DNA of 64,000 nucleotides. Origin: Bacteroidota bacterium. GTDB lineage: Bacteria > Bacteroidota > Bacteroidia > B-17B0 > Aurantibacillaceae. The notes under the pieces are model-generated. The model ran no database searches, was not told the DNA's origin, and worked only from the letters and a program-made list of their open reading frames with translations. Positions within the stretch are counted from its first letter, which is position 1. Each line of letters opens with the position of its first letter. The stretch is taken from assembly GCA_017303905.1 (NCBI GenBank), contig JAFLBH010000001.1, positions 1,403,809 through 1,467,808 on the forward strand. Direction: 5' to 3'. The translations under genes were made by a program, and so were the position numbers. Shown piece after piece: positions 51,306 through 60,310 of the stretch.

Positions 51306-52472
51306 TTATTCTGAAAACACTTTTGGAGCCTCTTCCCGCAAATTATACCCCGATGCCATCACCTCCCCATAAGCCCCGGTACTTCTTATGGCGATTAAGT
51401 CACCTCTTTGTGTTTCAGTAAGTTCCATTGATTTTCCAAAGCAATCACTGCTTTCACAAATGGGTCCTACCACATCATATTTAAATAATTGTCCTGACGA
51501 CGAACTTCTCAGGCTACCGCTCAAATTTTCGATTTTATGGTAGGCTTGGTACAAGGCCGGTCTTATTAATTCGGTCATACCCGCATCCAAAATGGCAAAA
51601 TTGGTATTGATGGCTTTCTTAATATATAATACACGGCTTATCAAACTTCCGCATTGCGCTACAATGGCACGGCCCAATTCGAAGTGCACTTCCTGTCCGG
51701 GACGAACTTCTAAAAATTCTTTAAAAACGGTAAAGAAGGATTTAAAATCTACAATGCTTTCTTTGTCGGGCTCTTTATAATTGATGCCTAAACCGCCACC
51801 TACATTTAAAATTTGCAAATCAAAACCTTTGTGTAAAAACCAGGTGTTGATTTCATTCACACGCTGACATAATTTTTTAAACGGACTCAAATCTGTAATC
51901 TGCGATCCGATATGAAAATGCAATCCGATAAGTTGGATGTTTGGAAGTTTTTTAATCAAATCAATAACGGTATCGAACTCATACGGATTTATACCAAACT
52001 TATTTTCTTCCAAACCGGTTGTAATGTACTTATGAGTATAAGCATCCACATTCGGATTAATACGCAAGGCTACTGGAGCTATCTTATTTTTCTTTTGTGC
52101 CAGTTCATTGATAACTTCCAGTTCCATTGTACTTTCCACATTGAAACATAAAATATTTTGATCCAAGGCATAATTAATTTCCGCATCGCTTTTTCCTACG
52201 CCGGCAAAAACAATTTTAGCGGACTTGTATCCTGTTTCAACAGCACGCTTTACTTCACCACCACTTACACAATCAGCACCCAAACCATACGACTGAATGA
52301 GTTTTAATATTTCAGGATTTGAATTAGCTTTTAAAGCGTAATGAACATGAAAGTTGTTTGCCTTACTGAGCGATTGAACTTCACTCAATGTTTTTTTCAA
52401 TACCGCTAAATCATAATAATAAAACGGCGTTGAAAGTCTTTCGAATTTTTGGATTGTCTCTTTGGTAAACAT
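51306..52472 (-). CDS. lysA: Diaminopimelate decarboxylase
   Basis: Last step of lysine synthesis, meso-diaminopimelate to lysine and CO2. 388 residues, a PLP alanine-racemase-like barrel with Lys in HYALKANSN, CVSGGEVKRAVE, GLHFHIGSQI, NVGGGLGI and CESSDCFGK near the end. The start is ATG 52472. The lysC stop is 6 bases upstream, so the two form an operon that feeds both lysine and peptidoglycan DAP pools. Confidence 0.96.
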   Translation of the reverse strand: MFTKETIQKFERLSTPFYYYDLAVLKKTLSEVQSLSKANNFHVHYALKANSNPEILKLIQSYGLGADCVSGGEVKRAVETGYKSAKIVFAGVGKSDAEINYALDQNILCFNVESTMELEVINELAQKKNKIAPVALRINPNVDAYTHKYITTGLEENKFGINPYEFDTVIDLIKKLPNIQLIGLHFHIGSQITDLSPFKKLCQRVNEINTWFLHKGFDLQILNVGGGLGINYKEPDKESIVDFKSFFTVFKEFLEVRPGQEVHFELGRAIVAQCGSLISRVLYIKKAINTNFAILDAGMTELIRPALYQAYHKIENLSGSLRSSSSGQLFKYDVVGPICESSDCFGKSMELTETQRGDLIAIRSTGAYGEVMASGYNLREEAPKVFSE

Positions 52473-52478
52473 GTTTAC

Positions 52479-53798
52479 TTAGTTATAATTAAACAATCCT
52501 TTATTTAATGCCTGCAATGCTTCTTTCTTTAATTTTGAATCAATCAAAACCGAAATATTATTAGCACTTCCACCATAAGAAACCATACGCACAGGAATAT
52601 CTTTCAGTGCAGCTAAAACTTTGTATCCATAACCGGCCGCATCTTTTGGTACACTACCAACAACGCAAATAATCGTTTGATTTTCGTCTATTTCAACATT
52701 GGCAATTTCTTCCAACTCTTTACGGATTTCTTTTAAGTATTTAGTGTTATCAATTGTGAGTGAAACAGCCACCTCCGAAGTCGTAATCATATCAATTGGT
52801 GTTTTGTAACGCTCAAAAATTTCAAACACGGCACGTAAGAAACCATGCGCTAAAAGCATTCGGTCGCTTTTAATATTAATAGCTACAATGCCATCTTTTG
52901 CGGCAACTGCCTTTATGCCTTCTTTGGTTTGAATATTGGCAATTAAAGTTCCTTCTGCCTCCGGTTGCATCGTGTTTTTTAAGCGTACCGGAATGTTTCT
53001 TTTCTGCGCCGGTAAAATACAGGTAGGATGTAAAATTTTTGCCCCGAAGTAAGCCAACTCAGCCGCTTCATCAAAACTCAATTCGTTGATTGGATGTGTT
53101 TTGTTAACGAAGCGCGGATCATTATTGTGCATCCCATCAATATCAGTCCAAATTTGAACTTCTTCACTGTATAATGCAGCACCAATAATCGAAGCCGTGT
53201 AATCACTTCCGCCACGTTTTAAATTATCAATTTCACCAAAGGCGTTTCTGCAGATGTAACCTTGCGTGATAAATAAAATTTCTCCTGGATATTTTTTTAA
53301 TTCAGTCTGTAAATTGGTTTCAATATATTTTATATCCGGTTCTTCGTTTTCATCGATGCGCATGAAGTTGAGAGCCGGTAATAAAACAGATTTCACGTTT
53401 ATTTCCGATAAATAAAAATGAAACATGGCAGTGCTTAACAATTCACCTTGTGCTAAAACGGCTTTTTCCTCATTAGCGGTGAACATATCTAAAGTGAAAG
53501 CACGCAAATAATTAAAATGATTGGTAATTAAGTCACCTGCTTTTCTTAAAAACTCCTCCGATTTATACAATAAGGTAATTTCTTTACGGTACTTTTCCTC
53601 GAGTTTATTAATTAACTCGTTGGCTTTAGCCGTATCCTTTTTATATAAAGCCTCACTAATTTCAACTAAAGAATTTGTTGTGCCGCTCATAGCCGATAAC
53701 ACCACAATTTTAGGTTCATTGTTAACGACTAATTTTACAAGTGCCTGAATGCGTTCTGCGCTGCCTACGCTGGTACCGCCAAATTTTAAAATTTTCAT
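52479..53798 (-). CDS. lysC: Aspartate kinase
   Basis: Phosphorylates aspartate, the first step toward lysine, threonine and methionine. 439 residues, with KFGGTSVGSAERI at the start, LKRGGSDYTASIIGAALYS, DGMHNNDPRFV and a C-terminal pair of ACT domains (VAINIKSDRML, VSLTIDNTKYL, ICVVGSV) that usually mediate feedback inhibition. It is not fused to a homoserine dehydrogenase. Operon with lysA. The promoter is at 53824-53831 and the leader shares a motif with rpmB. Confidence 0.96.
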   Translation of the reverse strand: MKILKFGGTSVGSAERIQALVKLVVNNEPKIVVLSAMSGTTNSLVEISEALYKKDTAKANELINKLEEKYRKEITLLYKSEEFLRKAGDLITNHFNYLRAFTLDMFTANEEKAVLAQGELLSTAMFHFYLSEINVKSVLLPALNFMRIDENEEPDIKYIETNLQTELKKYPGEILFITQGYICRNAFGEIDNLKRGGSDYTASIIGAALYSEEVQIWTDIDGMHNNDPRFVNKTHPINELSFDEAAELAYFGAKILHPTCILPAQKRNIPVRLKNTMQPEAEGTLIANIQTKEGIKAVAAKDGIVAINIKSDRMLLAHGFLRAVFEIFERYKTPIDMITTSEVAVSLTIDNTKYLKEIRKELEEIANVEIDENQTIICVVGSVPKDAAGYGYKVLAALKDIPVRMVSYGGSANNISVLIDSKLKKEALQALNKGLFNYN

Positions 53799-53804
53799 AA
53801 TTGT

Positions 53805-53821
53805 ATTTCCCCTTAAGGGAT
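53805..53821 (-). promoter_or_regulatory. Leader motif of the lysC operon
   Basis: Palindrome CCCTTAAGGG (53810-53819) followed on the minus strand by GGAAAT, lying between the promoter and the start codon. Twelve bases are identical to the rpmB leader. Confidence 0.4.
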
Positions 53822-53823
53822 GT

Positions 53824-53831
53824 CAAATTTA
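53824..53831 (-). promoter_or_regulatory. -7 box of the lysC-lysA promoter
   Basis: TAAATTTG on the minus strand, exact TAnnTTTG, 25 bases before the lysC start. Confidence 0.6.
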
Positions 53832-54100
53832 TAAATTAATGTGAATACTAAATTGAATTTACGAAAACACGAAAGCGCGTAGCTCTCAGAACTATTGAAT
53901 GGCCATGCCGGCCTTACATTTTCGTTTTATGGTAATGATGTGTTTCATTAACGGTGACAAAGAAACAAAGATTTTCCAGCGTACGCAAAAAAGTAATTCA
54001 CTAATCGTTAACAAAAACACTGATTAAACTCATTCTTTTTAATTGTATTCATCAGTCTTCTGTGTTTGATAATGTGATAACTATGTCTTACTTTTTTACT

Positions 54101-56491
54101 ATGAAAACAAACTTTATAATTTCATTTGACGCATTGGGTAAAAACGATGTGGCTCTTGTTGGAGGTAAGAATGCCTCTCTTGGCGAAATGGCTAATAATT
54201 TAAAGTCGAAGGGAATTCACGTTCCCAATGGTTTTGCAACAACAGCTTCTGCATTTCAATACTTTTTACAATACAATAAGCTTAATCAACCTTTATACGA
54301 TTTGTTTTTAAGGTTAGATACCAAAGATTTTTCTAATCTGTCGCAAATAGGAGAACAGGCACGAATGCTTGTTAGGAACGCGGAAATTCCTTCAGATTTT
54401 AAATCGGAAATTATCTCTGCCTATAAAGAGCTTTGCGGAAACGAAGGTCGTGAGGTGGATGTAGCTGTCAGGAGCAGTGCCACCGCTGAAGATTTGCCAA
54501 CGGCTAGTTTTGCCGGTCAACACGATTCGTTTTTAAATATTAGCGGAGCTGAAGATGTAGTAAACGCAGTTCATCGCTGTTTTGTTTCTTTGTTTAACAA
54601 CCGTGCCATCAAATACCGTGAGGATAACGGATTCGAACAAATGAAAGTGTATTTATCGGCAGGTGTGCAATTGATGGTACGTTCCGATTTATCTTCGGCC
54701 GGTGTAATATTTACGCTAGAACCCGAATCGGGATTTAAAGATGTTATTGTCATATCCGGTGTATGGGGCTTAGGAGAAAACATTGTACAAGGCGCAGTAA
54801 CTCCCGATGAATTTCATGTTTTCAAAACAACGTTACAGCAAAACAAGAATGCTATTATCTCCAAAAAACTGGGAACGAAGGCGAAAACAATGGTGTATTC
54901 TACCACTGATAAATCAAGTATTGTGAATACAGATACGCCTGAAGAAAAAAGAAAGCAATGGGTGTTAAATGATGAAGAAATTACTCAATTGGCGAGCTGG
55001 AGTTACACCATTGAGCAACATTATAAAATGCCTATGGATATTGAATGGGCTAAAGATGGAATGACAGGAAAACTTTTCATAGTGCAAGCACGCCCCGAAA
55101 CAGTACATTCTAAAAAGGACCCGTATTTAAAGACTGAATACATTGTAAAAGAAAAAGGAACAATTTTAACTAAGGGTAATGCCATTGGCTCCGGAATTGC
55201 TTCCGGCAAAGCGCGTATTATTATGTCGAGTGCTGATGCAGATAAATTGCAGGAGGGTGAAGTGCTTGTGACGGATATTACAAATCCGGACTGGGATCCT
55301 ATTCTTAAAAAAGCAGCGGCAATTATCACCAATAAAGGAGGAAGAACTTCTCATGCAGCCATTGTGGCGCGCGAAGTAGGTGCGGTGGCTGTAGTTGGAA
55401 CAGGTGATGCTACCGAAAAAATAAAGGATGGTATGATTGTGACCGTTAGTTGCGCACAGGGAAAAACAGGTTTTGTATACAATGGAAAATTAAACTGGAC
55501 TGAGCAAAATCTGGATTTTAAAAACATGACCATGCCAGAAACGCAGCCAATGATGATATTAGGTGATCCTGAGAAAGCCTATGGATATTCGTTTTATCCG
55601 AACAAGGGAATTGGACTTATGCGCTTGGAGTTTATCATTAATGGTGCCATTAAAATTCACCCGATGGCTTTGGTGAACTATCCGAATTTAAAAGATAATG
55701 AAGCCAAAAAACATATAGATGAAATTACCTATCAATACTCTGACAAGAAGGAGTATTTTATTGATAAATTATCGCAAGCTGTTGGTACAATTGCAGCAGC
55801 GTTTTATCCCAAGGATGTGATTGTGCGAATGAGCGATTTCAAAACCAACGAATATGCGAATTTGATTGGTGGAAAAGAGTTTGAGCCGGAAGAGGAAAAT
55901 CCTATGATTGGTTTCAGAGGGGCTTCGCGTTATTATAACGAGCGTTACCGCGAAGGTTTTAAATTAGAGTGCGAAGCCATGAAACGGGTGCGAAATGAAA
56001 TGGGCTTAACCAATGTGAAATTGATGATTCCGTTTTGCAGAACGGTTGAAGAAGGAAAGAAAGTTGTGGAATTGATGAATACTTATGGTTTAAAACGCGG
56101 CGATAATGGATTAGAAGTTTATGTGATGGCTGAAATTCCAAGTAATGTTATTCTGGCAAAGGAATTCTCGGAAGTGTTTGATGGATTTTCTATCGGCTCC
56201 AACGATTTAACCCAGTTAACTCTAGGTTTAGACAGAGATTCTGCCATTGTGAGTGATTTGTTTGACGAGAATAATAAAGCGGTAAAAACTATGATTGCCA
56301 CTGTTATTAAATCTGCTAAGGAAAATGGCGCAAAAATTGGATTATGCGGACAAGCGCCAAGCGATTATCCGGAGTTTGCACAATTTTTAGTGGAGCAGGG
56401 CATCAACAGCATTTCATATAATCCGGATGCGCTCTTGAAAGGAATAGAAAATATGGTAAAGGCCGAGGAGAAACTAAAGACAAAGCATTAA
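54101..56491 (+). CDS. ppsA: Phosphoenolpyruvate synthase
   Basis: Makes phosphoenolpyruvate from pyruvate and ATP (water as phosphate acceptor) in gluconeogenesis. 796 residues from ATG 54101 (MKTNFIISFDALGKNDVALV); in-frame ATG 54083 and GTG 54062 are possible but would add residues with no match to the family. The N-terminal ATP-grasp domain starts with VGGKNASLGEM and has AVRSSATAEDLPTASFAGQ, the phosphohistidine domain has GGRTSHAAIVAREVG with His418, and the C-terminal PEP domain shows GFRGASRYY, MIPFCRTVEE and GLCGQAPSDYPE. Regulation by a DUF299 kinase is known in the family, not seen here. Confidence 0.95.
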   Translation: MKTNFIISFDALGKNDVALVGGKNASLGEMANNLKSKGIHVPNGFATTASAFQYFLQYNKLNQPLYDLFLRLDTKDFSNLSQIGEQARMLVRNAEIPSDFKSEIISAYKELCGNEGREVDVAVRSSATAEDLPTASFAGQHDSFLNISGAEDVVNAVHRCFVSLFNNRAIKYREDNGFEQMKVYLSAGVQLMVRSDLSSAGVIFTLEPESGFKDVIVISGVWGLGENIVQGAVTPDEFHVFKTTLQQNKNAIISKKLGTKAKTMVYSTTDKSSIVNTDTPEEKRKQWVLNDEEITQLASWSYTIEQHYKMPMDIEWAKDGMTGKLFIVQARPETVHSKKDPYLKTEYIVKEKGTILTKGNAIGSGIASGKARIIMSSADADKLQEGEVLVTDITNPDWDPILKKAAAIITNKGGRTSHAAIVAREVGAVAVVGTGDATEKIKDGMIVTVSCAQGKTGFVYNGKLNWTEQNLDFKNMTMPETQPMMILGDPEKAYGYSFYPNKGIGLMRLEFIINGAIKIHPMALVNYPNLKDNEAKKHIDEITYQYSDKKEYFIDKLSQAVGTIAAAFYPKDVIVRMSDFKTNEYANLIGGKEFEPEEENPMIGFRGASRYYNERYREGFKLECEAMKRVRNEMGLTNVKLMIPFCRTVEEGKKVVELMNTYGLKRGDNGLEVYVMAEIPSNVILAKEFSEVFDGFSIGSNDLTQLTLGLDRDSAIVSDLFDENNKAVKTMIATVIKSAKENGAKIGLCGQAPSDYPEFAQFLVEQGINSISYNPDALLKGIENMVKAEEKLKTKH

Positions 56492-56602
56492 TCCATTTAG
56501 AATCTGACTAAGCGCCTGAGAATTATTTTATTAATAATTCGTTAATATCTTGTTTTTCCTAACAGGGGCTGAGAGCCTATCTTTACGCGATTTAATTTGT
56601 TC

Positions 56603-56679
56603 GGAGTTTGTAGTTAGTAGATCGTAGAAATTTCTTCTAGAACCCGACTACGAACTATGAACTCTAAACTATCAACTCG
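56603..56679 (+). repeat. Intergenic element of 7-base repeats before carB
   Basis: The left part (56605-56625) is three 7-mers close to AGTTNGT. The right part (56648-56679) is four to five 7-mers close to ACTNTNA, roughly its reverse complement, so the RNA could fold on itself. It ends 5 bases before the carB ATG. It resembles the accB-accC element. Confidence 0.55.
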
Positions 56680-56684
56680 TAGAT

Positions 56685-59501
56685 ATGCCAAAAGATAGCT
56701 CAATAAAGTCAGTTTTAATTATAGGTTCCGGTCCGATTATTATCGGACAAGCTTGTGAATTTGATTATTCCGGTTCTCAAGCCGCCAGAAGTTTACGTGA
56801 AGAAGGAATTGAAGTGTCGCTTATCAATAGTAATCCGGCGACTATCATGACAGACAAAGTAACTGCTGATCATGTATACTTGTGGCCGTTAGAAGTAAAA
56901 TCTATCGTTAAGATTTTAGAAGAACGCAAAATTGACGCTGTACTTCCAACTATGGGCGGACAAACCGCATTGAATCTCGCGTTGAAATGCGATGATATGG
57001 GTATTTGGAAGAAGTATGGTGTAAAGATGATTGGTGTGGATATTGATGCTATTAAAGTCACTGAAGACCGTGATTTATTCCGTGCACGCATGGAAGAAAT
57101 CGGAGTAGGCATGGCACCAAGTAAAATTGCAAAAAGTTTCTTAGAGGGTAAATCTATTGCACAGGAGTTTGGTTTCCCTTTGGTAATTCGTCCTTCATTT
57201 ACTTTAGGAGGAAGCGGAGGTTCAGTTGTATACGAAAAGGAAAATTTTGATACACTATTAAACCGTGGTTTACAAACTTCACCTATTCATGAAGTATTGA
57301 TTGATAAAGCGGTTTTGGGTTGGAAGGAATATGAGTTAGAATTATTGCGCGATAAAAACGATAACGTTGCTATTATCTGTTCCATTGAAAACTTTGATCC
57401 GATGGGCGTGCATACAGGCGACAGTATCACTGTTGCGCCGGCTATGACTTTAAGTGATAGTACATATCAAAAGATGCGTACGATGGCTATCAAAATGATG
57501 CGCAGTATCGGAAATTTCGCCGGAGGATGTAATGTGCAGTTTGCGGTAAGTAATGATGAAAAAGAAGAAATCATCGCGATTGAAATTAATCCACGTGTAT
57601 CTCGTTCATCTGCTTTAGCAAGTAAAGCCACCGGTTATCCAATTGCGCGCATTGCTTCTAAATTAGCCATTGGTTATCATTTGGATGAATTGATTAATCA
57701 AATTACAAAATCTACTTCGGCATATTTCGAGCCAACTTTGGATTACGTAATCGTAAAAATCCCTCGTTGGAACTTTGATAAATTTAAAGGCACCAACCGT
57801 GAGTTAGGTTTCCAGATGAAATCGGTAGGTGAGGTAATGGCTATTGGAAGAAGTTTCCAGGAAGCATTGCAAAAAGCCTGTCAGAGTTTAGAGATTAAAC
57901 GTAATGGTTTGGGTGCTGATGGAAAAGAAAACACGAATCAGGCAGAATTATTAAAAGGGTTAGAACGCCCAAGCTGGAATCGATTGTTTATGATTTATGA
58001 TGCCATGAAATTAGGCATCTCCATCAAAACTATTCAGAAGCTGACGCAAATTGATATGTGGTTCCTTGAGCAAATCGAACAAATGATTGCCATGGAGAAA
58101 GAGATTGAGAAACACAATCTTTCTAGTCTTCCAAAAGATTTATTGTACGAAGCAAAACAAAAAGGATATGCCGATCGTCAGATAGCGCATTTGTTGCGTT
58201 GCCTCGAAAGTGAAGTTTATAAAAAGAGAAATGAATTCGGTATTAAGCGTGTATATAAATTAGTAGATACCTGTGCTGCCGAGTTTGAAGCAAAAACACC
58301 TTACTACTATTCAACTTTTGAAGATGAAAATGAAAGTGTTCGCAGTGAAAGAAAGAAAGTAGTGATTTTAGGAAGCGGTCCTAACCGTATCGGACAAGGT
58401 ATCGAATTTGATTACAGTTGTGTGCATGGCGTATTGGCAGCTAAAGAATGCGGTTATGAAACGATTATGATTAACTGTAATCCGGAAACCGTTAGTACCG
58501 ATTTCAGTACTGCAGATAAATTATATTTTGAACCGGTATTCTGGGAACATATTTACGACATCATTCAGCACGAAAAACCGGAAGGCGTAATTGTGCAATT
58601 AGGCGGACAAACCGCATTAAAGCTCGCAGAGAAATTAGATAAATACGGAATTAAAATCATCGGTACCGATTTCAAATCTTTGGATTTGGCGGAAGACAGA
58701 GGAAGCTTCTCTACTTTATTAAAAGAAAACAATATTCCATATCCTAAATTTGGTGTAATCACTGATGCGGAGGAAGCAATTAATCTCTCTAAGGAATTAG
58801 GTTTCCCATTGTTGGTTCGTCCGAGCTACGTGTTAGGCGGACAAAGCATGAAGATTGTGATTAATGAAGAAGAGCTGGAACAACATGTTGTAAAATTATT
58901 GAACGATTTGCCGGATAATAAAGTTTTACTGGATCACTTCCTCGATGGAGCTATCGAAGCGGAAGCGGATGCTATTTGCGACGGAAAAGATGTTTACATC
59001 ATCGGCATCATGGAGCATATTGAGCCGGCAGGTATTCACTCCGGAGATTCTTATGCTGTATTGCCTCCGTTTGATTTGAGCGAAAACGTCATTAAGCAAA
59101 TTGAACAACACACAAAAACCATCGCTTTAGCTTTAAATACAGTTGGTTTAATTAACATTCAGTTTGCAGTGAAGGATGAAATCGTTTACATCATTGAAGC
59201 GAATCCGCGTGCAAGTCGTACAGTACCGTTTATTGCTAAAGCTTACGATGAGCCTTATGTGAATTACGCAACAAAGGTGATGTTACGTGATAAAATGGTG
59301 AAAGACTTCAAATTCAATCCACGTAAAAAAGGATATGCGATAAAGATTCCTGTATTCAGCTATGAAAAATTCCCTGATATTCAGAAGGAGTTAGGTCCTG
59401 AAATGAAGAGTACAGGTGAGGCGATTTATTTCATCGATGATTTATACGATGAATATTTTCAGAACATTTACAGCGAGAGAAATCTATACCTGAGCAAATA
59501 A
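56685..59501 (+). CDS. carB: Carbamoyl-phosphate synthase large subunit, short form
   Basis: Makes carbamoyl phosphate from glutamine-derived ammonia, bicarbonate and two ATP, for arginine and pyrimidine synthesis. 938 residues. Both ATP-grasp halves are complete (SVLIIGSGPIIIGQACEFDY and KVVILGSGPNRIGQGIEFDY; FTLGGSGG and YVLGGQSM). It stops after ELGPEMKSTGEAIYFIDDLYDEYF, so the C-terminal MGS-like allosteric domain (about 130 residues in the E. coli enzyme) is missing. This is seen in other members of the phylum and suggests loss of UMP and ornithine control. The small subunit carA is not in the window. Confidence 0.97.
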   Translation: MPKDSSIKSVLIIGSGPIIIGQACEFDYSGSQAARSLREEGIEVSLINSNPATIMTDKVTADHVYLWPLEVKSIVKILEERKIDAVLPTMGGQTALNLALKCDDMGIWKKYGVKMIGVDIDAIKVTEDRDLFRARMEEIGVGMAPSKIAKSFLEGKSIAQEFGFPLVIRPSFTLGGSGGSVVYEKENFDTLLNRGLQTSPIHEVLIDKAVLGWKEYELELLRDKNDNVAIICSIENFDPMGVHTGDSITVAPAMTLSDSTYQKMRTMAIKMMRSIGNFAGGCNVQFAVSNDEKEEIIAIEINPRVSRSSALASKATGYPIARIASKLAIGYHLDELINQITKSTSAYFEPTLDYVIVKIPRWNFDKFKGTNRELGFQMKSVGEVMAIGRSFQEALQKACQSLEIKRNGLGADGKENTNQAELLKGLERPSWNRLFMIYDAMKLGISIKTIQKLTQIDMWFLEQIEQMIAMEKEIEKHNLSSLPKDLLYEAKQKGYADRQIAHLLRCLESEVYKKRNEFGIKRVYKLVDTCAAEFEAKTPYYYSTFEDENESVRSERKKVVILGSGPNRIGQGIEFDYSCVHGVLAAKECGYETIMINCNPETVSTDFSTADKLYFEPVFWEHIYDIIQHEKPEGVIVQLGGQTALKLAEKLDKYGIKIIGTDFKSLDLAEDRGSFSTLLKENNIPYPKFGVITDAEEAINLSKELGFPLLVRPSYVLGGQSMKIVINEEELEQHVVKLLNDLPDNKVLLDHFLDGAIEAEADAICDGKDVYIIGIMEHIEPAGIHSGDSYAVLPPFDLSENVIKQIEQHTKTIALALNTVGLINIQFAVKDEIVYIIEANPRASRTVPFIAKAYDEPYVNYATKVMLRDKMVKDFKFNPRKKGYAIKIPVFSYEKFPDIQKELGPEMKSTGEAIYFIDDLYDEYFQNIYSERNLYLSK

Positions 59502-59502
59502 C

Positions 59503-59520
59503 CCCGACCTTCAGGTCGGG
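59503..59520. terminator. Hairpin after carB
   Basis: Stem CCCGACC and GGTCGGG with loop TTCA. No T run follows on either strand, so it may be a weak terminator or just an mRNA end structure. Confidence 0.5.
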
Positions 59521-59533
59521 ATAAATGCAGGGC

Positions 59534-59872
59534 TTAACCAAACACTTCATATAATCCGTAAAATATAACGAGTAATCCAACGCTTGTAAAGCCGTACATG
59601 ACGTAGGCAAAGGAAGTGTTGGCGTAAAAATTGGAAACGGTTAGCAGAAAACCAATCAATAATAATATCGATCCAACTAAGATGATCATTCCTCCTTTTT
59701 GGCGTTTTTGCGCATAGTGTATCAGCTTTACTTCCTTTACAATTTCCGCCGCTTCCAGATCATCACACCCTTCTTTAATTAAGTCATCATGAATGTCGGA
59801 GAACGTTTTGTGTTGTTGTACCCAAATAATAGCTTTGTGATGCAATTCCTCGTATTTTTCTTCGTTTAGCAT
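59534..59872 (-). CDS. Small membrane protein of unknown function
   Basis: 112 residues. The first 60 are soluble and charged, with a helix-rich pattern (YEELHHKAIIWVQQHKTFSDIHDDLIKEG is two short helices), followed by two transmembrane helices (about 62-81 and 88-108). No family recognised. It is convergent with carB, separated by a hairpin. Confidence 0.65.
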   Translation of the reverse strand: MLNEEKYEELHHKAIIWVQQHKTFSDIHDDLIKEGCDDLEAAEIVKEVKLIHYAQKRQKGGMIILVGSILLLIGFLLTVSNFYANTSFAYVMYGFTSVGLLVIFYGLYEVFG

Positions 59873-60008
59873 ATAATTACTTAATAATTAGATAAATATA
59901 TTAAAATTCCGATACCCGATTTATGATTTTTCTCAGCTTCGGGTCTTAAGTAAATTTAACTATCAAAGAAGCTCAATAATTCGGATATTTGAGGAGTAGA
60001 TTTAAGCC

Positions 60009-60230
60009 ATGCGCGATTTAATTTGGACCATCATTGCAATTTGGGTTGTTTGGAAGTTAATAGATGCTTTCAGAAGTTACTCAGCAAAAAGCACTCAGGG
60101 AAGTACTGCAAATAATAACCGTACCTCGTACAATTATAATACAACTAATCAGCAGCAAAATCATTCGCCAAAAAAAGGTGAATTAAAGCCCGATGCCGGA
60201 GAGTACGTAGATTATGAAGAGGTGAAATAA
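60009..60230 (+). CDS. DUF4834-like small membrane protein
   Basis: 73 residues. One N-terminal membrane helix (about 4-20, IWTIIAIWVVWKLI) is followed by a Ser/Asn/Thr/Gln-rich segment and a conserved acidic end, EYVDYEEVK. This combination is typical of the DUF4834 family of Bacteroidota, of unknown function. It is probably anchored in the inner membrane. It precedes mdh by 80 bases. Confidence 0.75.
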   Translation: MRDLIWTIIAIWVVWKLIDAFRSYSAKSTQGSTANNNRTSYNYNTTNQQQNHSPKKGELKPDAGEYVDYEEVK

Positions 60231-60310
60231 TTTTGAGTAAAAATTCACCGTTAATTCCTTCAAATCATTTATATTTAAACAAAATTATTAATCATTAATT
60301 CTTATATAAA

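Larger units (their letters stand above)
53799..54100. other. Gene-free stretch between lysC and ppsA
   Basis: About 300 bases, divergent. It holds the lysC promoter (53824-53831), the lysC leader motif and, next to ppsA, a weak promoter-like TTG (54043) and TGTGTTTG (54061-54068). The middle (about 53860-54030) shows a GC-rich patch GGCCATGCCGGCC (53902-53914) and no reading frame, tRNA or repeat I can support. Confidence 0.6.

Noticed and set aside
56560-56600. GGGGCTGAGAGCC before carB, resembling the core of a TPP riboswitch
   Set aside because: The second conserved half (CCCTTTGAACCTGAT and GGATAATGCC type) is absent, and carB is not a thiamine gene.
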